Positions 1-8,875 are shown, counted from the first letter of the stretch. The stretch is 64,000 bases of DNA from Streptomyces sp. 1331.2 (GCF_900199205.1 NZ_OBMJ01000001.1:7371001-7435000); one strand, 5' to 3'. Made by a program: numbers and translations. Notes: a model not told the origin generated them from the sequence alone.

Positions 1-1121
1 CGCTGAGCGTCGGCGGCCACAAGGCGTACGCGCTCTACATCAACCCCGGCAACAGCTACTTCGCCTACAGCTCCGCCGGGGGAGTGCCGACCGGCAGCGC
101 GCCCGAGGGCGAGTACATGGTCACCAGCGGCACCCACGTCAACAACGGCTGTTGCTTCGACTACGGCAACACGGAGATCGACCACAAGGCCGACGGCAAC
201 GGCGCCATGGACGCGATCAACTTCGGTACGGAGTGCTGGTTCGGCGGCTGCACCGGCACCGGACCGTGGGTGCAGGCGGACCTGGAGAACGGCCTGTTCT
301 CCGGTGGCAGCAAGGCGTGGAACCCCGGCCAGGTTTCGCAGACCAGTCGCTTCGTCACCGCGATGCTCAAGAACGACGGCACCACCCGGCTGGCACTCAA
401 GGGCGCCGACGCCCAGTCCGGGGGCCTGACCCAGCTCTACAGCGGCTCGCTGCCCAGCGGATGGAGCCCGATGCACAAGCAGGGCGCCGTCATCCTCGGC
501 AGCGGCGGCGACTGCTGCCAGACCAACCGCAACGCGAGCGCGGGCACGTTCTACGAGGGCGCCATGGTCAAGGGCTACCCCTCGGACGCCACCGACACCG
601 CGGTCCAGGCCAACATCGCCGCGGCCGGCTACCGCACCGCCATCCCCTTCACCCCCGGCGCGAAGGTGTCGCTCCGGGCCACCACCACCTGCTGCACCGG
701 CGACTACCTGCGGCACGACACGAGCGACGACAAGGTGGTGATCGCGCCGGTGACCTCCGCCAGTTCCGCCACCGACAAGGGCAGCGCGACCTGGATCGTC
801 CGGGCCGGCCTGGCGAACAGCAACTGCGTCTCCTTCGAGTCGGCCGACACGCCCGGCAGCTACCTCAGGCACTACGCGTTCCAGCTCCACCTCCAGCCCG
901 ACGCCGGCACCAGCCAGTTCGCCGCCGACGCCACCTTCTGCGCCCAGCCAGGAAACGGCGGCACGGGCTACTCGCTCCAGTCCTTCAACTACCCGGCCAA
1001 GTACGTCCGCCACTACCGCCTCGCCGGCTACCTCGCGAGCGACGGCGGTGCCGACGCCTGGGACAACCCGTCGTCCTGGGCCCAGGACACCACCTGGCTC
1101 GCGGCCGCCCCCTGGAGCTGA
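1..1121 (+). CDS. GH54 alpha-L-arabinofuranosidase with C-terminal AbfB (CBM42) domain, 5' cut by window edge
   Basis: The reading frame is open from base 3, so the start lies outside the window. By family the product is a secreted exo-enzyme releasing L-arabinofuranose from arabinan or arabinoxylan. It aligns throughout with the complete neighbour at 1302-2867. Both GH54 catalytic residues can be placed by spacing from the vicinal cysteine pair (codons 150-155): the nucleophile Glu of ADLENGLFSG (codon 285-287) and the acid/base Asp of GSGGD. The last ~150 residues form the three-lobed AbfB beta-trefoil (YLRH repeats). Unlike the neighbour it has extra cysteine pairs (GGDCC). Family is certain; substrate preference is not. 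Confidence 0.93.
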   Translation, partial: LSVGGHKAYALYINPGNSYFAYSSAGGVPTGSAPEGEYMVTSGTHVNNGCCFDYGNTEIDHKADGNGAMDAINFGTECWFGGCTGTGPWVQADLENGLFSGGSKAWNPGQVSQTSRFVTAMLKNDGTTRLALKGADAQSGGLTQLYSGSLPSGWSPMHKQGAVILGSGGDCCQTNRNASAGTFYEGAMVKGYPSDATDTAVQANIAAAGYRTAIPFTPGAKVSLRATTTCCTGDYLRHDTSDDKVVIAPVTSASSATDKGSATWIVRAGLANSNCVSFESADTPGSYLRHYAFQLHLQPDAGTSQFAADATFCAQPGNGGTGYSLQSFNYPAKYVRHYRLAGYLASDGGADAWDNPSSWAQDTTWLAAAPWS

Positions 1122-1134
1122 CCGGCAGCCCCGC

Positions 1135-1182
1135 GCCGGGTCCCCTGCCGGGCCTGGTGCCGGGTCTCCTGCCGGGCCCGTG
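1135..1182. repeat. four 12-bp direct repeats between the two arabinofuranosidase genes
   Basis: Four consecutive 12-mers each begin GCCGGG (1135, 1147, 1159, 1171). They are GC-rich and could pair with flanking C-rich sequence as a weak terminator of the upstream gene, but no clean hairpin with a T tract is seen. Confidence 0.5.
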
Positions 1183-1301
1183 CCGAACAAGGCCGAAGCC
1201 GCACCGTCCCGGTGACGTCCGGGCTACCCGCGCCGCCCGCACGGCCGGACACCGGGACGTTCGTCCGCGCTCACCTCACCCACCCCGTGAAGGAGCTCCT
1301 C

Positions 1302-2867
1302 ATGATCAAACCGTGGATGCGGCGCCTGCGACGGGCGTTCCTGGCGGCCGGCACCACCACCGTGCTCGCCGCCGGCCTGCTCACCGCCGCGGCCGGGACG
1401 TCGCAGGCGGCCGCCCAGGGGCCGTGCGACCTCTACCGCGCCGGTGGCACGCCGTGCGTGGCCGCGCACAGCACCACCCGGGCCCTGTACGGGGCGTACA
1501 ACGGCCCGCTGTACCAGGTCAGGCGCGCCTCCGACAACGCGACCAGGGACATCGGCCTGCTGAGCACCGGCGGCTACGCCGACGCCGCCGCGCAGGACTC
1601 CTTCTGTGCCGGCACCAGTTGCGTCATCACCGTCCTCTACGACCAGTCCGGCAAGGGCAACCACCTCACCCAGGCGCTCAGGGGCCACTGGCCCGGGCCG
1701 GCCGACGGCGGGAACGACAACCTGGCCAACGCCGTCGAGGCGCCGGTCACCGTCGGCGGGCACAAGGCGTACGGCGTCCACGTCGCCCCCGGGACGGGCT
1801 ACCGGAACAACCACACCAACGGCGTCGCGACCGGCGACCAGCCCGAGGGCATGTACGCCATCTTCGACGGCACACACGTCAACGGCGGCTGCTGCTTCGA
1901 CTACGGCAACGCCGAGACGACCGGCAACGATGACGGCAACGGCACCATGGAGGCCCTCTACTTCGGCACCAGCAAGGGCTGGGGCTGGGGCAGCGGCAAC
2001 GGTCCCTGGGTCATGGCCGACCTGGAGAACGGCCTGTTCTCCGGGGTCAACCGCGGCTTCAACGCCAACGACCCCACCGTCACCAACCGGTTCCTGACCG
2101 CCATGCTCAAGGGCGGCCCGAACCAGTGGGCCCTGCGCGGGGGCGACGCCCAGTCGGGCGGCCTGTCCACGTTCTACAACGGCACACGCCCCACCGCCGG
2201 CGGCTACAACCCGATGAAGAAGCAGGGCGCGATCATCCTCGGCATCGGCGGTGACAACAGCAACACCGGCGCCGGCACCTTCTACGAGGGCGTCATGACC
2301 TCCGGTTACCCCTCGGACGCCACCGAGAACGCCGTCCAGGCCGACATCACCGCCGCCGGTTACCGCAGCGGCTCGACCGGCACCGGCACGCTGACGCCCG
2401 GCTCCCGGATCTCCCTGCAGGCCACCACCGCGCCCTGCTGCACCTCGCACTACCTCCGTCACGACGACGCCGACAACAAGGTCGTCATCTCCGGCACGAA
2501 CTCCTCCAGCTCCGCCACCGACAAGGCCGACGCCACCTGGATCGTCCGCGCCGGCCTGGCCGACACCTCCTGCCTGTCCTTCGAATCCGCCAACAACCCC
2601 GGGCAGTTCCTGCACCACTCCAACTACCAGCTCTACCTGAACGCGGACACCGGCAACAGCTCGTTCGCGAAGGACGCCACGTTCTGCCCCACCGCGGGCA
2701 ACAGCGGGACCGGCACCTCCTTCCAGTCCGTCAACTTCCCGACGAAGTACCTCCGGCACTACAACTACACGGCCTACATCGCGAGCAACGGCGGCTCCAA
2801 CAGCTGGGACAGCGGCACCAGTTGGGCCGCCGACACCAGCTGGCTGGTCGCCCAGCCCTGGGGGTGA
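1302..2867 (+). CDS. GH54 alpha-L-arabinofuranosidase with AbfB (CBM42) domain
   Basis: A complete 521-residue secreted enzyme. ATG 1302 is chosen because AAGGAG lies 7-8 bases upstream and it opens a classic signal peptide (basic MIKPWMRRLRR, hydrophobic core, cleavage near residue 37 after SQAAA). The GH54 catalytic domain spans ~40-365, with the rare vicinal disulfide pair Cys197-Cys198, nucleophile Glu242 and acid/base Asp318. Their spacing (45 and 76 residues) equals that of Aspergillus AkAbf54 (176/221/297). The AbfB arabinose-binding trefoil spans ~370-521. A second paralogue lies directly upstream, so this is a tandem duplication that has diverged. Confidence 0.95.
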   Translation: MIKPWMRRLRRAFLAAGTTTVLAAGLLTAAAGTSQAAAQGPCDLYRAGGTPCVAAHSTTRALYGAYNGPLYQVRRASDNATRDIGLLSTGGYADAAAQDSFCAGTSCVITVLYDQSGKGNHLTQALRGHWPGPADGGNDNLANAVEAPVTVGGHKAYGVHVAPGTGYRNNHTNGVATGDQPEGMYAIFDGTHVNGGCCFDYGNAETTGNDDGNGTMEALYFGTSKGWGWGSGNGPWVMADLENGLFSGVNRGFNANDPTVTNRFLTAMLKGGPNQWALRGGDAQSGGLSTFYNGTRPTAGGYNPMKKQGAIILGIGGDNSNTGAGTFYEGVMTSGYPSDATENAVQADITAAGYRSGSTGTGTLTPGSRISLQATTAPCCTSHYLRHDDADNKVVISGTNSSSSATDKADATWIVRAGLADTSCLSFESANNPGQFLHHSNYQLYLNADTGNSSFAKDATFCPTAGNSGTGTSFQSVNFPTKYLRHYNYTAYIASNGGSNSWDSGTSWAADTSWLVAQPWG

Positions 2868-3049
2868 GCCACCGGGACACCCGCGGTCGTGGGCAGCGCG
2901 CCCCCCATGGGCCGGCCGGGGTGGGCGCGCTCGGGTGGCGGGCCGGCGCGGCGAGCAGAGGTCGGCGCCTCGGTGCATCCTCGACATCGCCCGGAGCGCG
3001 CGACTAGGCTCACGCAGGAGCTATTCAATTTGTTGACTATGGAGCCCAC

Positions 3050-3451
3050 GTGCACCCCTTCCGCGTAGCCGTCGAGGCCGGCGACCATGACGCCATCGAG
3101 GCCCTCCTGGCCGAGGACGTCGTCTTCACCAGCCCCGTCGTCTTCAAGCCCTACCCGGGCAAGGCCATGACCGCCGCGATCCTGCGCGGTGCCGGACGGG
3201 TCTTCGAGGACTTCCACTACGTCCGCGAGATCAACGACGACGGCGGCCGCGACCACGCGTTCGTCTTCAAGGCCACCGTCGACGGTCGCGAGGTGCACGG
3301 CTGCGACTTCCTCCACGTCGACGAGGACGGCCTGATCGACGAGTTGACGGTGATGGTCCGCCCCCTCTCCGGCGCGCAGGCGCTCGCCGCGGCGATGGGG
3401 GCGCAGTTCGAGCGGATCACCGCCGAGGCGCTGGGTGGGTCCGTGGCATGA
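3050..3451 (+). CDS. SnoaL-like / NTF2-fold protein
   Basis: 133 residues with the NTF2/SnoaL pattern: an N-terminal helix (FRVAVEAGDHDAIEALLAEDVVF), a conical pocket and a C-terminal strand ending VMVRPLSG. GTG 3050 is used because GGAG sits at 3041-3044; no in-frame ATG precedes it. Such proteins are small ligand-binding or isomerase-like folds, and no catalytic residue pair can be assigned. The stop overlaps the start of the SGNH hydrolase (ATGA), so the two are translationally coupled. Confidence 0.8.
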   Translation: MHPFRVAVEAGDHDAIEALLAEDVVFTSPVVFKPYPGKAMTAAILRGAGRVFEDFHYVREINDDGGRDHAFVFKATVDGREVHGCDFLHVDEDGLIDELTVMVRPLSGAQALAAAMGAQFERITAEALGGSVA

Positions 3452-4242
3452 TCGCGACCACGGGATTCCGCCGCTACGTCGCGGTCGGGGACAGCCAGAC
3501 CGAGGGCCTGGGCGACGGTGACGAGGCGGCCGGATGGCGCGGCTGGGCGGACCGATTGGCCGAGACGATCGCCGGGCACGAACCCGGCCTGCTCTACGCC
3601 AACCTCGCCGTGCGCGGCCGACTCGCCGGCCAGGTGCGGGCCGAACAGCTCGCCCCTGCCCTCGCGCTGCGACCGGACCTGGTCACCGTGGTCGCCGGGA
3701 TGAACGACCTGATGCGGCCGGGCTTCGACGCGGGCGAGGTGGTGGCGGAGCTGGACGCGATGTTCGCCGCCTTCACGCTCACCGGGGCGCGGGTGCTCAC
3801 CTTCACCTTCCCCGACATCGGCCGGATCGCGCCACTGGCCCGCGGGCTGCGACCCCGGCTCCTGGACCTCAACGCGCGCATCCGGGCCACGGCCGACCAC
3901 CGCGGCGTCGCGGTCGTCGACTTCTTCCCGCACGAGGTGACGACCGATCCGCGCATGTGGAGTGCGGACCGGCTGCACGCCAGCCCGCTCGGCCACGCCG
4001 GGATCGCCGCCGCGGCGGCCGACACGCTCGCGCTGCCCGGCAGCGACCGCGGGTGGGCCGAGCCGCTGCCACCGCTCCCGGCAGCGGGGCGCCCTCGGCG
4101 AGCCGCCCAGGAGGCCGCCTGGATCGGCACCTTCCTCGGACCGTGGCTGATGCGCCGCCTGCGCGGGCGCTCCTCCGGCGACGGAAGAGTCGCGAAGCGC
4201 CCGGAACTGCGGACCGTCGGGGCGCCCCGCCCGGCGCCCTGA
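3448..4242 (+). CDS. SGNH/GDSL-family hydrolase
   Basis: A 264-residue esterase or lipase-like protein. Block I GDSQTEG near residue 14 carries the nucleophile Ser. Block III is GMND near residue 88. Block V DRLHASPLGH near residue 175 supplies the catalytic Asp and His. There is no signal peptide, so it is probably cytoplasmic. The start overlaps the stop of the SnoaL-like gene by ATGA. The C-terminal ~50 residues are basic and Pro-rich and lie outside the fold. The natural substrate cannot be told from sequence. Confidence 0.9.
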   Translation: MIATTGFRRYVAVGDSQTEGLGDGDEAAGWRGWADRLAETIAGHEPGLLYANLAVRGRLAGQVRAEQLAPALALRPDLVTVVAGMNDLMRPGFDAGEVVAELDAMFAAFTLTGARVLTFTFPDIGRIAPLARGLRPRLLDLNARIRATADHRGVAVVDFFPHEVTTDPRMWSADRLHASPLGHAGIAAAAADTLALPGSDRGWAEPLPPLPAAGRPRRAAQEAAWIGTFLGPWLMRRLRGRSSGDGRVAKRPELRTVGAPRPAP

Positions 4243-4407
4243 GCGGCCGCCCCCAAAGGCCGTCAGACCGGCCCCTGAGCCGGCCCCCCGTGGTGCCGGC
4301 GCCGTGCGAGGGGTCGACGAAGCAGGTCATGAGGAACTCCCTGGTGTTTCCTTGGTGATGACGATGGCCGTGGCAGCGACGGCCTGGTCGACTGATCCCG
4401 CAAGCGA

Positions 4408-4450
4408 CGCAGGGCCGCACGGTGCCGGAACAGCACCACGCGGCCCTGCG
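4408..4450. terminator. long perfect hairpin
   Basis: An 11-bp stem (CGCAGGGCCGC with its exact complement) encloses a second GGTGC/GCACC stem. No T tract follows. It may act as a bidirectional terminator after the SGNH gene. The flanks 4243-4407 and 4614-4711 hold no recognisable gene. Confidence 0.6.
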
Positions 4451-4508
4451 TACGGCTTGTCGGGTCAGCGGGCGGCCGGGGTCAGCAGTTGGTGGCTGCC
4501 AGCTCGAC

Positions 4509-4613
4509 CAACGGCGCGCCGAGATCCTGCACGGCACCCTTGAGTCCGGCCCGACCGCCGAAGGCGGCTACCGGGTCAGCCTGCGCATCCCCCTCACCAC
4601 CGACGGCGGCTGA
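4509..4613 (+). pseudogene. C-terminal remnant of a NarL-type sensor histidine kinase
   Basis: About 35 residues (RRAEILHGTLESGP, then GGYRVSLRIPL) match the G2 box and end of the HATPase_c domain of NarX/DesK-type kinases, in which LRERA, GGxL and GxGxxVxxxLP close the protein. Nothing upstream in any frame carries the N, G1 or H boxes, so only the 3' tip survives. It sits between a hairpin and the aromatic hydroxylase. The assignment rests on a short motif. Confidence 0.5.
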
Positions 4614-4711
4614 ATCGAGGACACACCCGGGCCCGCAGCGGTTGGATCCGACGCGAAGGCCCACCGCCGTGTGCCCGCTTCACCGGTGCTCGTCGGTGGC
4701 AGCATCGGTTC

Positions 4712-5584
4712 GTGACCGACAATCAGTTCCGTACCCCGATCGCGGCCGACGGTCGGCTCGGCGCGGCCTCCGTGCATCCGGGGTTCGCCGATCCGGCCTA
4801 CCTACGGCGCCGGCAGGCGATCGCCGCGCCGGCTCGCGACCACAGGGTGGGCAACCCGTCGCCGCCGGTCGCCTACAGTCCGGCCGAGCACCAGACGTGG
4901 CGCAGGGTTCACCGGGCGGTGTGGGCGGCGCAGGCCGAGCACGCTTGCCGGGCGGCTCTGGAGGCCAGGGAGCGGGCCCCGCTCCCGGCCGACCGGATCC
5001 CGCAGCACACGGAGGTCGGTGCGCGCCTGCGGGCCCTGACCGGCTTCGACTTCACCCTGGCGGGGGGTGTGGTCGCCAACAGGCGGTTCCTCGGTTCCAT
5101 GGCCCACGGGTACTTCCACGCGGTGCAGTTCGTCCGCCACCCGGCGGTGCCGTTGTTCACGCCGGAGCCCGATGTCATCCACGACGTCCTCGGCCACGGC
5201 ATCCATCTCGCGGACCCGCGGTTCGCCGACCTGTACCGGCTTGTCGGGCGGGCGGCGATGCGGATCGACAATCCGGACGTGCTGCAGATGATCAGCGACG
5301 TGTACTGGTTCACCCTGGAGTACGGGGTACTTGAGGAGCACGGCAGGCCCAGGGCCTACGGCGCGGCCCTGCTCTCCTCCTACGGCGAGATGCGTCAGCT
5401 CCACCGCTGCCGCATCCGCCCGCTCGACATCGACGCCGTGCTCGCCACCGAGTACACCATCACCGGCTATCAGCCGGTGCTCTTCAGCGCCCGCAGCCTG
5501 GAGGAGGTCACCGACGTCCTGGCCGGCTTCCTGGACCGGCTCGACGACGACAGCGCACCCCTCCGGCGCACGAATCGATCCTGA
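4712..5584 (+). CDS. phhA: aromatic amino acid hydroxylase (phenylalanine 4-monooxygenase type)
   Basis: A 290-residue iron(II), pterin-dependent hydroxylase, probably Phe to Tyr. The iron facial triad is clear: His157 and His162 in PEPDVIHDVLGH and Glu203 in FTLEYG. The length fits the catalytic-domain-only bacterial form without an ACT regulatory domain. The start is GTG 4712; no strong Shine-Dalgarno sequence precedes it and an upstream start is not available. Actinomycete paralogues can serve tyrosine catabolism or secondary metabolism, and no pathway genes flank it, so the role is inferred. Confidence 0.9.
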   Translation: MTDNQFRTPIAADGRLGAASVHPGFADPAYLRRRQAIAAPARDHRVGNPSPPVAYSPAEHQTWRRVHRAVWAAQAEHACRAALEARERAPLPADRIPQHTEVGARLRALTGFDFTLAGGVVANRRFLGSMAHGYFHAVQFVRHPAVPLFTPEPDVIHDVLGHGIHLADPRFADLYRLVGRAAMRIDNPDVLQMISDVYWFTLEYGVLEEHGRPRAYGAALLSSYGEMRQLHRCRIRPLDIDAVLATEYTITGYQPVLFSARSLEEVTDVLAGFLDRLDDDSAPLRRTNRS

Positions 5585-5903
5585 CACCTCAGCCGAGCCC
5601 GGGTGCGCACCCCGCGAGGAGCAGCGTCTGCCCTCCACCAGCCCCGAGCGGAAGAAGGAACTCCAGGCGCAGCAGGACGCGATCTTCGCAGCCGTCCCCG
5701 TCCCTCCCGGGGCTCCGGAGCTGTCCCCGCCCGCGGTCCGGCCCGTGCCGGCGGGCTGAACACCGAGCGGGCCGTGGGGCCCCATGTCCATGTCCGTGGG
5801 CATGGCGGCGGGCATCTACATCGCCGCATGGTCGTGGGTCACGTTCTCGCCGGTGCACAGATACGCCTCGATCCCCGGGCCCTGGCCGGGCGGGGCCACG
5901 CTC
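5585..5903. other. intergenic stretch without a supported gene
   Basis: Open frames exist on both strands but none shows a family signature or a ribosome binding site. A frame ending at 5759 has a helical AERKKE-like patch and a Pro-rich tail and could be the end of a lost gene. On the minus strand short stretches look like a protein tail. Nothing can be named. Confidence 0.4.
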
Positions 5904-6173
5904 GTCACGGCGATGGCCTGGGCAGGGCCGGACAGTCACTCCAGAGCGAGGTGCAGGGCGAACTGGGTCGCCGCGAGGGCGGAGACCGTCACTTCGAAGG
6001 TGCGGCGTCCGGGCCCGTTGGGCAGCACCGCGCCGATCGTCACGGCGATGGCCTGGGCAGGGCCGGACAGTCACTCCAGAGCAAGGTGCAGGGCGAACTG
6101 GGTCGCCGCGAGGACGGAGACCGTCACTTCGAAGGTGCGGCGTCCGGGCCCGTTGGGCAGCACCGCGCCGATC
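5904..6173. repeat. 135-bp tandem duplication (two units, nearly identical)
   Basis: Units 5904-6038 and 6039-6173 start with GTCACGGCGATGGCC and differ at only a few bases. The unit is 45 codons, so every frame is conserved across it. On the minus strand each unit encodes the same tail (FEVTVS, then ATQFALHLALE and a stop), which suggests the duplicated end of a lost minus-strand gene. The second unit ends within ~15 bp of the broken ABC permease. Confidence 0.85.
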
Positions 6174-6186
6174 GTCGCGACGATGG

Positions 6187-6889
6187 CGAACCCTGCTGGC
6201 CGGCACCGCGATCGCCCTCGCCTCCGGACTGGTCGGCTACTTCCTCGTCCTGCGTGCCCAGACCTTCACCGGCGACACCCTCAGCCACGTCGCCTTCACC
6301 GGCGCGATGGCCGCTCTCGCCGGCGGCTACGACCTGCGGCTCGGGCTGTTCGCCGCGACCGTCGGCGTCGCCCTGCTGCTCGGCCTGCTCGGCCGGCGGG
6401 GACGGCCCGACGACGTCGTCATCGGCACCCTGTTCTCCTGGATCCTCGGCCTCGGCACCTTCTTCCTCACCCTCTACACCACCCACCGCTCCACCACCCA
6501 GGGCAACGCGGGCATCAGCGTTCTCTTCGGCTCCATCTACGGCCTGAACGGCACTCAGACCACCACCGCCGTCCTGGTCGCCGTCGCGGTCAGCGCAGCC
6601 GCCCTGTTGATCGCCCGCCCACTGCTCTTCGCCACCCTCGACGAGGCCGTCGCCACCGCGCGCGGGGTGCGGACGGGCGCGCTCGGCCTCGGTTTCCTCG
6701 CCCTGGTCGGAGCCTGCGCCGCCGAGGCCACCCAGGCAGTCGGCTCCCTGCTGCTCCTGGGCCTGCTCGCCGCACCCGCCGGTACCGCCCTGCGCCTGAC
6801 CGACCGTCCGTACCGGGCCCTGGCCCTCTCCGCGGCGCTCGCCGTCCTGGAGATGTGGGCCGGACTGACACTCAGCGCGGCCGTACCCC
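6187..6889 (+). pseudogene. metal (zinc/manganese) ABC-3 transporter permease, truncated at both ends
   Basis: The frame reads TLLAGTAIALASGLVGYF onward with the multiple membrane helices of the ZnuB/MntB permease family (GDTLSHVAFTG, then VGSLLLLGLLAAPAGTA). The first ~25 residues, including any start codon, are missing at the repeat boundary. The last ~50 residues are missing, and the frame passes into a Fur-family remnant read in another frame. A deletion has therefore joined the permease to a neighbouring regulator. Confidence 0.8.
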
Positions 6890-7231
6890 GACAGCGCCCA
6901 GCTCCTGCACATCAGGATGGTCTCGGCGGGGGCCGCGGTCGGCCTGTCCACCGTCTATCGGACCCTCGCCGTCCTCGCCGCCGCCGGGCTCGCGGACGTC
7001 ATCCGCGACGACTCCGGCGAGCGCCTGTACCGCCACCGTCCCGGCACCGACCACCGGCACTACCTCATCTGCCGCCGCTGCGGCCACAGCCTCGTGAGGG
7101 AGTTCGACCCAGTCGAGCACTGGGCAGAGAGGATCGTCGCCCAGTCCGGCTTCACCGACGTCCACCGCACAGTCGAACTCGTCGGCATCTGCGCCGCTTG
7201 TACCGGCGAGCCGAACGACGGTGAAACGTGA
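6890..7231 (+). pseudogene. Fur-family (Zur-like) metalloregulator lacking its N-terminus
   Basis: DSAQLLHIRM then VGLSTVYRTL is the winged-helix recognition segment of Fur/Zur. HRHYLICRRCGH and CAAC give the dimerisation-domain metal site and the structural zinc cysteines. The first helix of the DNA-binding domain is absent because the sequence joins the permease remnant at ~6890. An ATG at 6917 could still give a 104-residue peptide, but it would lack an intact DNA-binding domain. Context (zinc-type permease) makes Zur the likely ancestor. Confidence 0.75.
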
Positions 7232-7870
7232 CGGGTGACCACGGCGTCACCCAGTCCAACCCGTGTCGTGTTGCGCAGATGCGTCGGCCAATGGCACGGA
7301 TCCGGAAGGTACGCGAGCGTGGTTGCCCCCTGCGGGATGACCAGGCCGGTGTCGGCGGCGACCGTCGGGCGTCGTGAGACCTCACGTACGGTGGCAGGCT
7401 GGAGCCGGTACGGCGGAGGCTTCCGCACGGTCGGTTCGCCTGCGGCCCGAACCGATCTGTCCTGCGTCTTCCGGGCGGAACGTGGTCGACCGCCCCCGGC
7501 CGGCTGCTGTCACCGCAGCCGGACCACGACACGGACTCCTTCGCCACGGTCCCTGGTGCATGGCGACCGAGCGGTGCCGGCCTCGACAGATGCGTCCCCG
7601 GACGCGGGTGCCAAGGGCATCCTCGGGAGTCGGGAGCATCGCGCTCGGCGACCTGGCGCTCCTTTCGAGCGGTGGTCAACGACCATCGCGGCTGACATCC
7701 TGGGAAGGAGGGCACGCCGTCGTCCGCGACTGTCGGGAACGACGGGAAGAGGGCGCATCTTCCTGGTGAATACGCGGCATGCGGGCGGCAGGGTCCGGCC
7801 TCCGGCAGCCTGCGGTCCGCGTCGGCTGGGCTGGACTGGGCATGCGAAGCCCGGGATGGAGGAGATCGCC
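7232..7870. other. 640-bp gap without a recognisable gene
   Basis: Long open frames here are high-GC shadows. None has a family motif, plausible codon bias or a ribosome binding site. The last ~20 bp hold the GGAGGAG ribosome binding site of the next gene. Confidence 0.5.
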
Positions 7871-8269
7871 ATGGCCACCGCGATCAACCGCGGCGAGATC
7901 GAGGCCGACATCAAGGAGACGCTGGGCCTCGTCCCACACTTCTTCAGCAAGATCCCCACCGAGCTGCTCGGCCCGGAGTGGGAGATCTTCAAGCGGATCG
8001 AGCTCGGGGAGACGCTGATCCCGAACAAGTACAAGGAACTGATAGGCGTCGGGCTGCATGCCGAGACGAAGTGCAAGTACTGCAGCCTGTTCCACACCGA
8101 GGCCGCGAAGCTCTTCGGAGCAACGGACGAGGAGATCCAGGAGGCCGTCCACTACGCCAAGGCCAGCCTCGGCTGGAGCGCCTACATCAACGGCATGCAG
8201 GAGGACTACGACCAGTTCGCCGCCGAGCTGGCCCAGGTTACCGACTACGTCCGGTCCAAGGCGGCGTAA
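7871..8269 (+). CDS. carboxymuconolactone decarboxylase / AhpD-like family protein
   Basis: 132 residues. ATG 7871 follows a perfect GGAGGAG (7858-7864). The AhpD-type redox motif CKYC with a following His (CKYCSLFHTEA, residues ~69-79) marks a peroxidase or peroxidase-like member of the carboxymuconolactone decarboxylase family. The helices around it are regular. It is followed with overlap by a 69-residue gene, so the pair is probably co-translated. It stands next to the remnants of a metal-resistance region, and the physiological role is not evident. Confidence 0.85.
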   Translation: MATAINRGEIEADIKETLGLVPHFFSKIPTELLGPEWEIFKRIELGETLIPNKYKELIGVGLHAETKCKYCSLFHTEAAKLFGATDEEIQEAVHYAKASLGWSAYINGMQEDYDQFAAELAQVTDYVRSKAA

Positions 8270-8478
8270 TGCAGCTGGAACGGGTGCGGCCCACGGTGCT
8301 GCGCGCCACCTTCCACGCGTACGAGCTGGCCGCCCTGACCGCCGCCGCCCGTTACGTGGTCGAGGCCGCACCCCCCGACATACCCGCCGAGTCGCTCCAG
8401 CAGTTGGAACAACTGCTCGCCGCGTACGACGACCAGGTCCGGAACCTGCAGAATCCCGCGCCACAAGGAGGCGCGTGA
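8269..8478 (+). CDS. small conserved-looking helical protein (69 aa), unknown function
   Basis: ATG 8269 overlaps the stop of the AhpD-like gene (TAATG), a strong sign of coupling. The protein is mainly alpha-helical (AYELAALTAAARYVVEA, then LQQLEQLLAAYDDQV), with no cysteine and no membrane segment. I recognise no family. It could be a partner or regulator of the AhpD-like protein. Confidence 0.6.
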   Translation: MQLERVRPTVLRATFHAYELAALTAAARYVVEAAPPDIPAESLQQLEQLLAAYDDQVRNLQNPAPQGGA

Positions 8479-8615
8479 CCGTTGCGCACCACCGCCAACC
8501 CCGTCGGTGGTCGTCCCGGCGCTCGCGGGAGCGACCACCGACCAATCGGGTGGGGTGGACTGCGCGTCGCCACCCCGACACGCACGAGATCGATGAGGGG
8601 CGTTCCGGGGGTGAC

Positions 8616-8873
8616 GTGATCCCGGTCGCCAGTACCCCAGAGGGGCTGGCAGCCCTTGCCGACCTACTCGGCGTTTCGCGCACCCGGCTGTCGGTCCACC
8701 TGGCCTGCCTGCGTGACTGCGGCCTCGTGATCACCGTGTCCGACGGGCGCCGCACCCGTGACGAACTCGCCGACCCTCGCCTCGGCCACGCCCTGGACGA
8801 CCTGCGCACCGCCGTGGTCGCCGTGGAGACCGACCGCACCTGCCCGCACGCCGAGGCGAAGGACTGCTGCTGA
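8616..8873 (+). pseudogene. ArsR/SmtB-family CmtR-like metal sensor, N-terminally truncated
   Basis: The 85 readable residues hold the recognition helix (GVSRTRLSVHL) and the CmtR cadmium/lead ligands: Cys31 and Cys35 in ACLRDCG, and the C-terminal Cys of TDRTC, with further CC at the end. The family's first two helices (ADPTRRRIL-like) are absent, and no upstream frame supplies them. GTG 8616 is the first possible start but has only a weak ribosome binding site. It was probably a Cd/Pb repressor of the adjacent cation transporter. Confidence 0.7.
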
Positions 8874-8875
8874 CC

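Noticed and set aside
1224..2987. 587-codon minus-strand open frame
   Set aside because: Antisense of the arabinofuranosidase gene; Gly/Val/Ala-rich shadow typical of GC-rich DNA.
4482..4664. 60-aa minus-strand ORF ending ELAATNC before the 4408-4450 hairpin
   Set aside because: Could suggest a small peptide gene with its own terminator, but there is no ribosome binding site or family, and the plus strand carries a recognisable kinase tail.
7060..7428. 122-codon minus-strand ORF in the 7.2 kb gap
   Set aside because: Part of it looks protein-like, but it overlaps the Fur remnant, has no start signal and no family match I can name.
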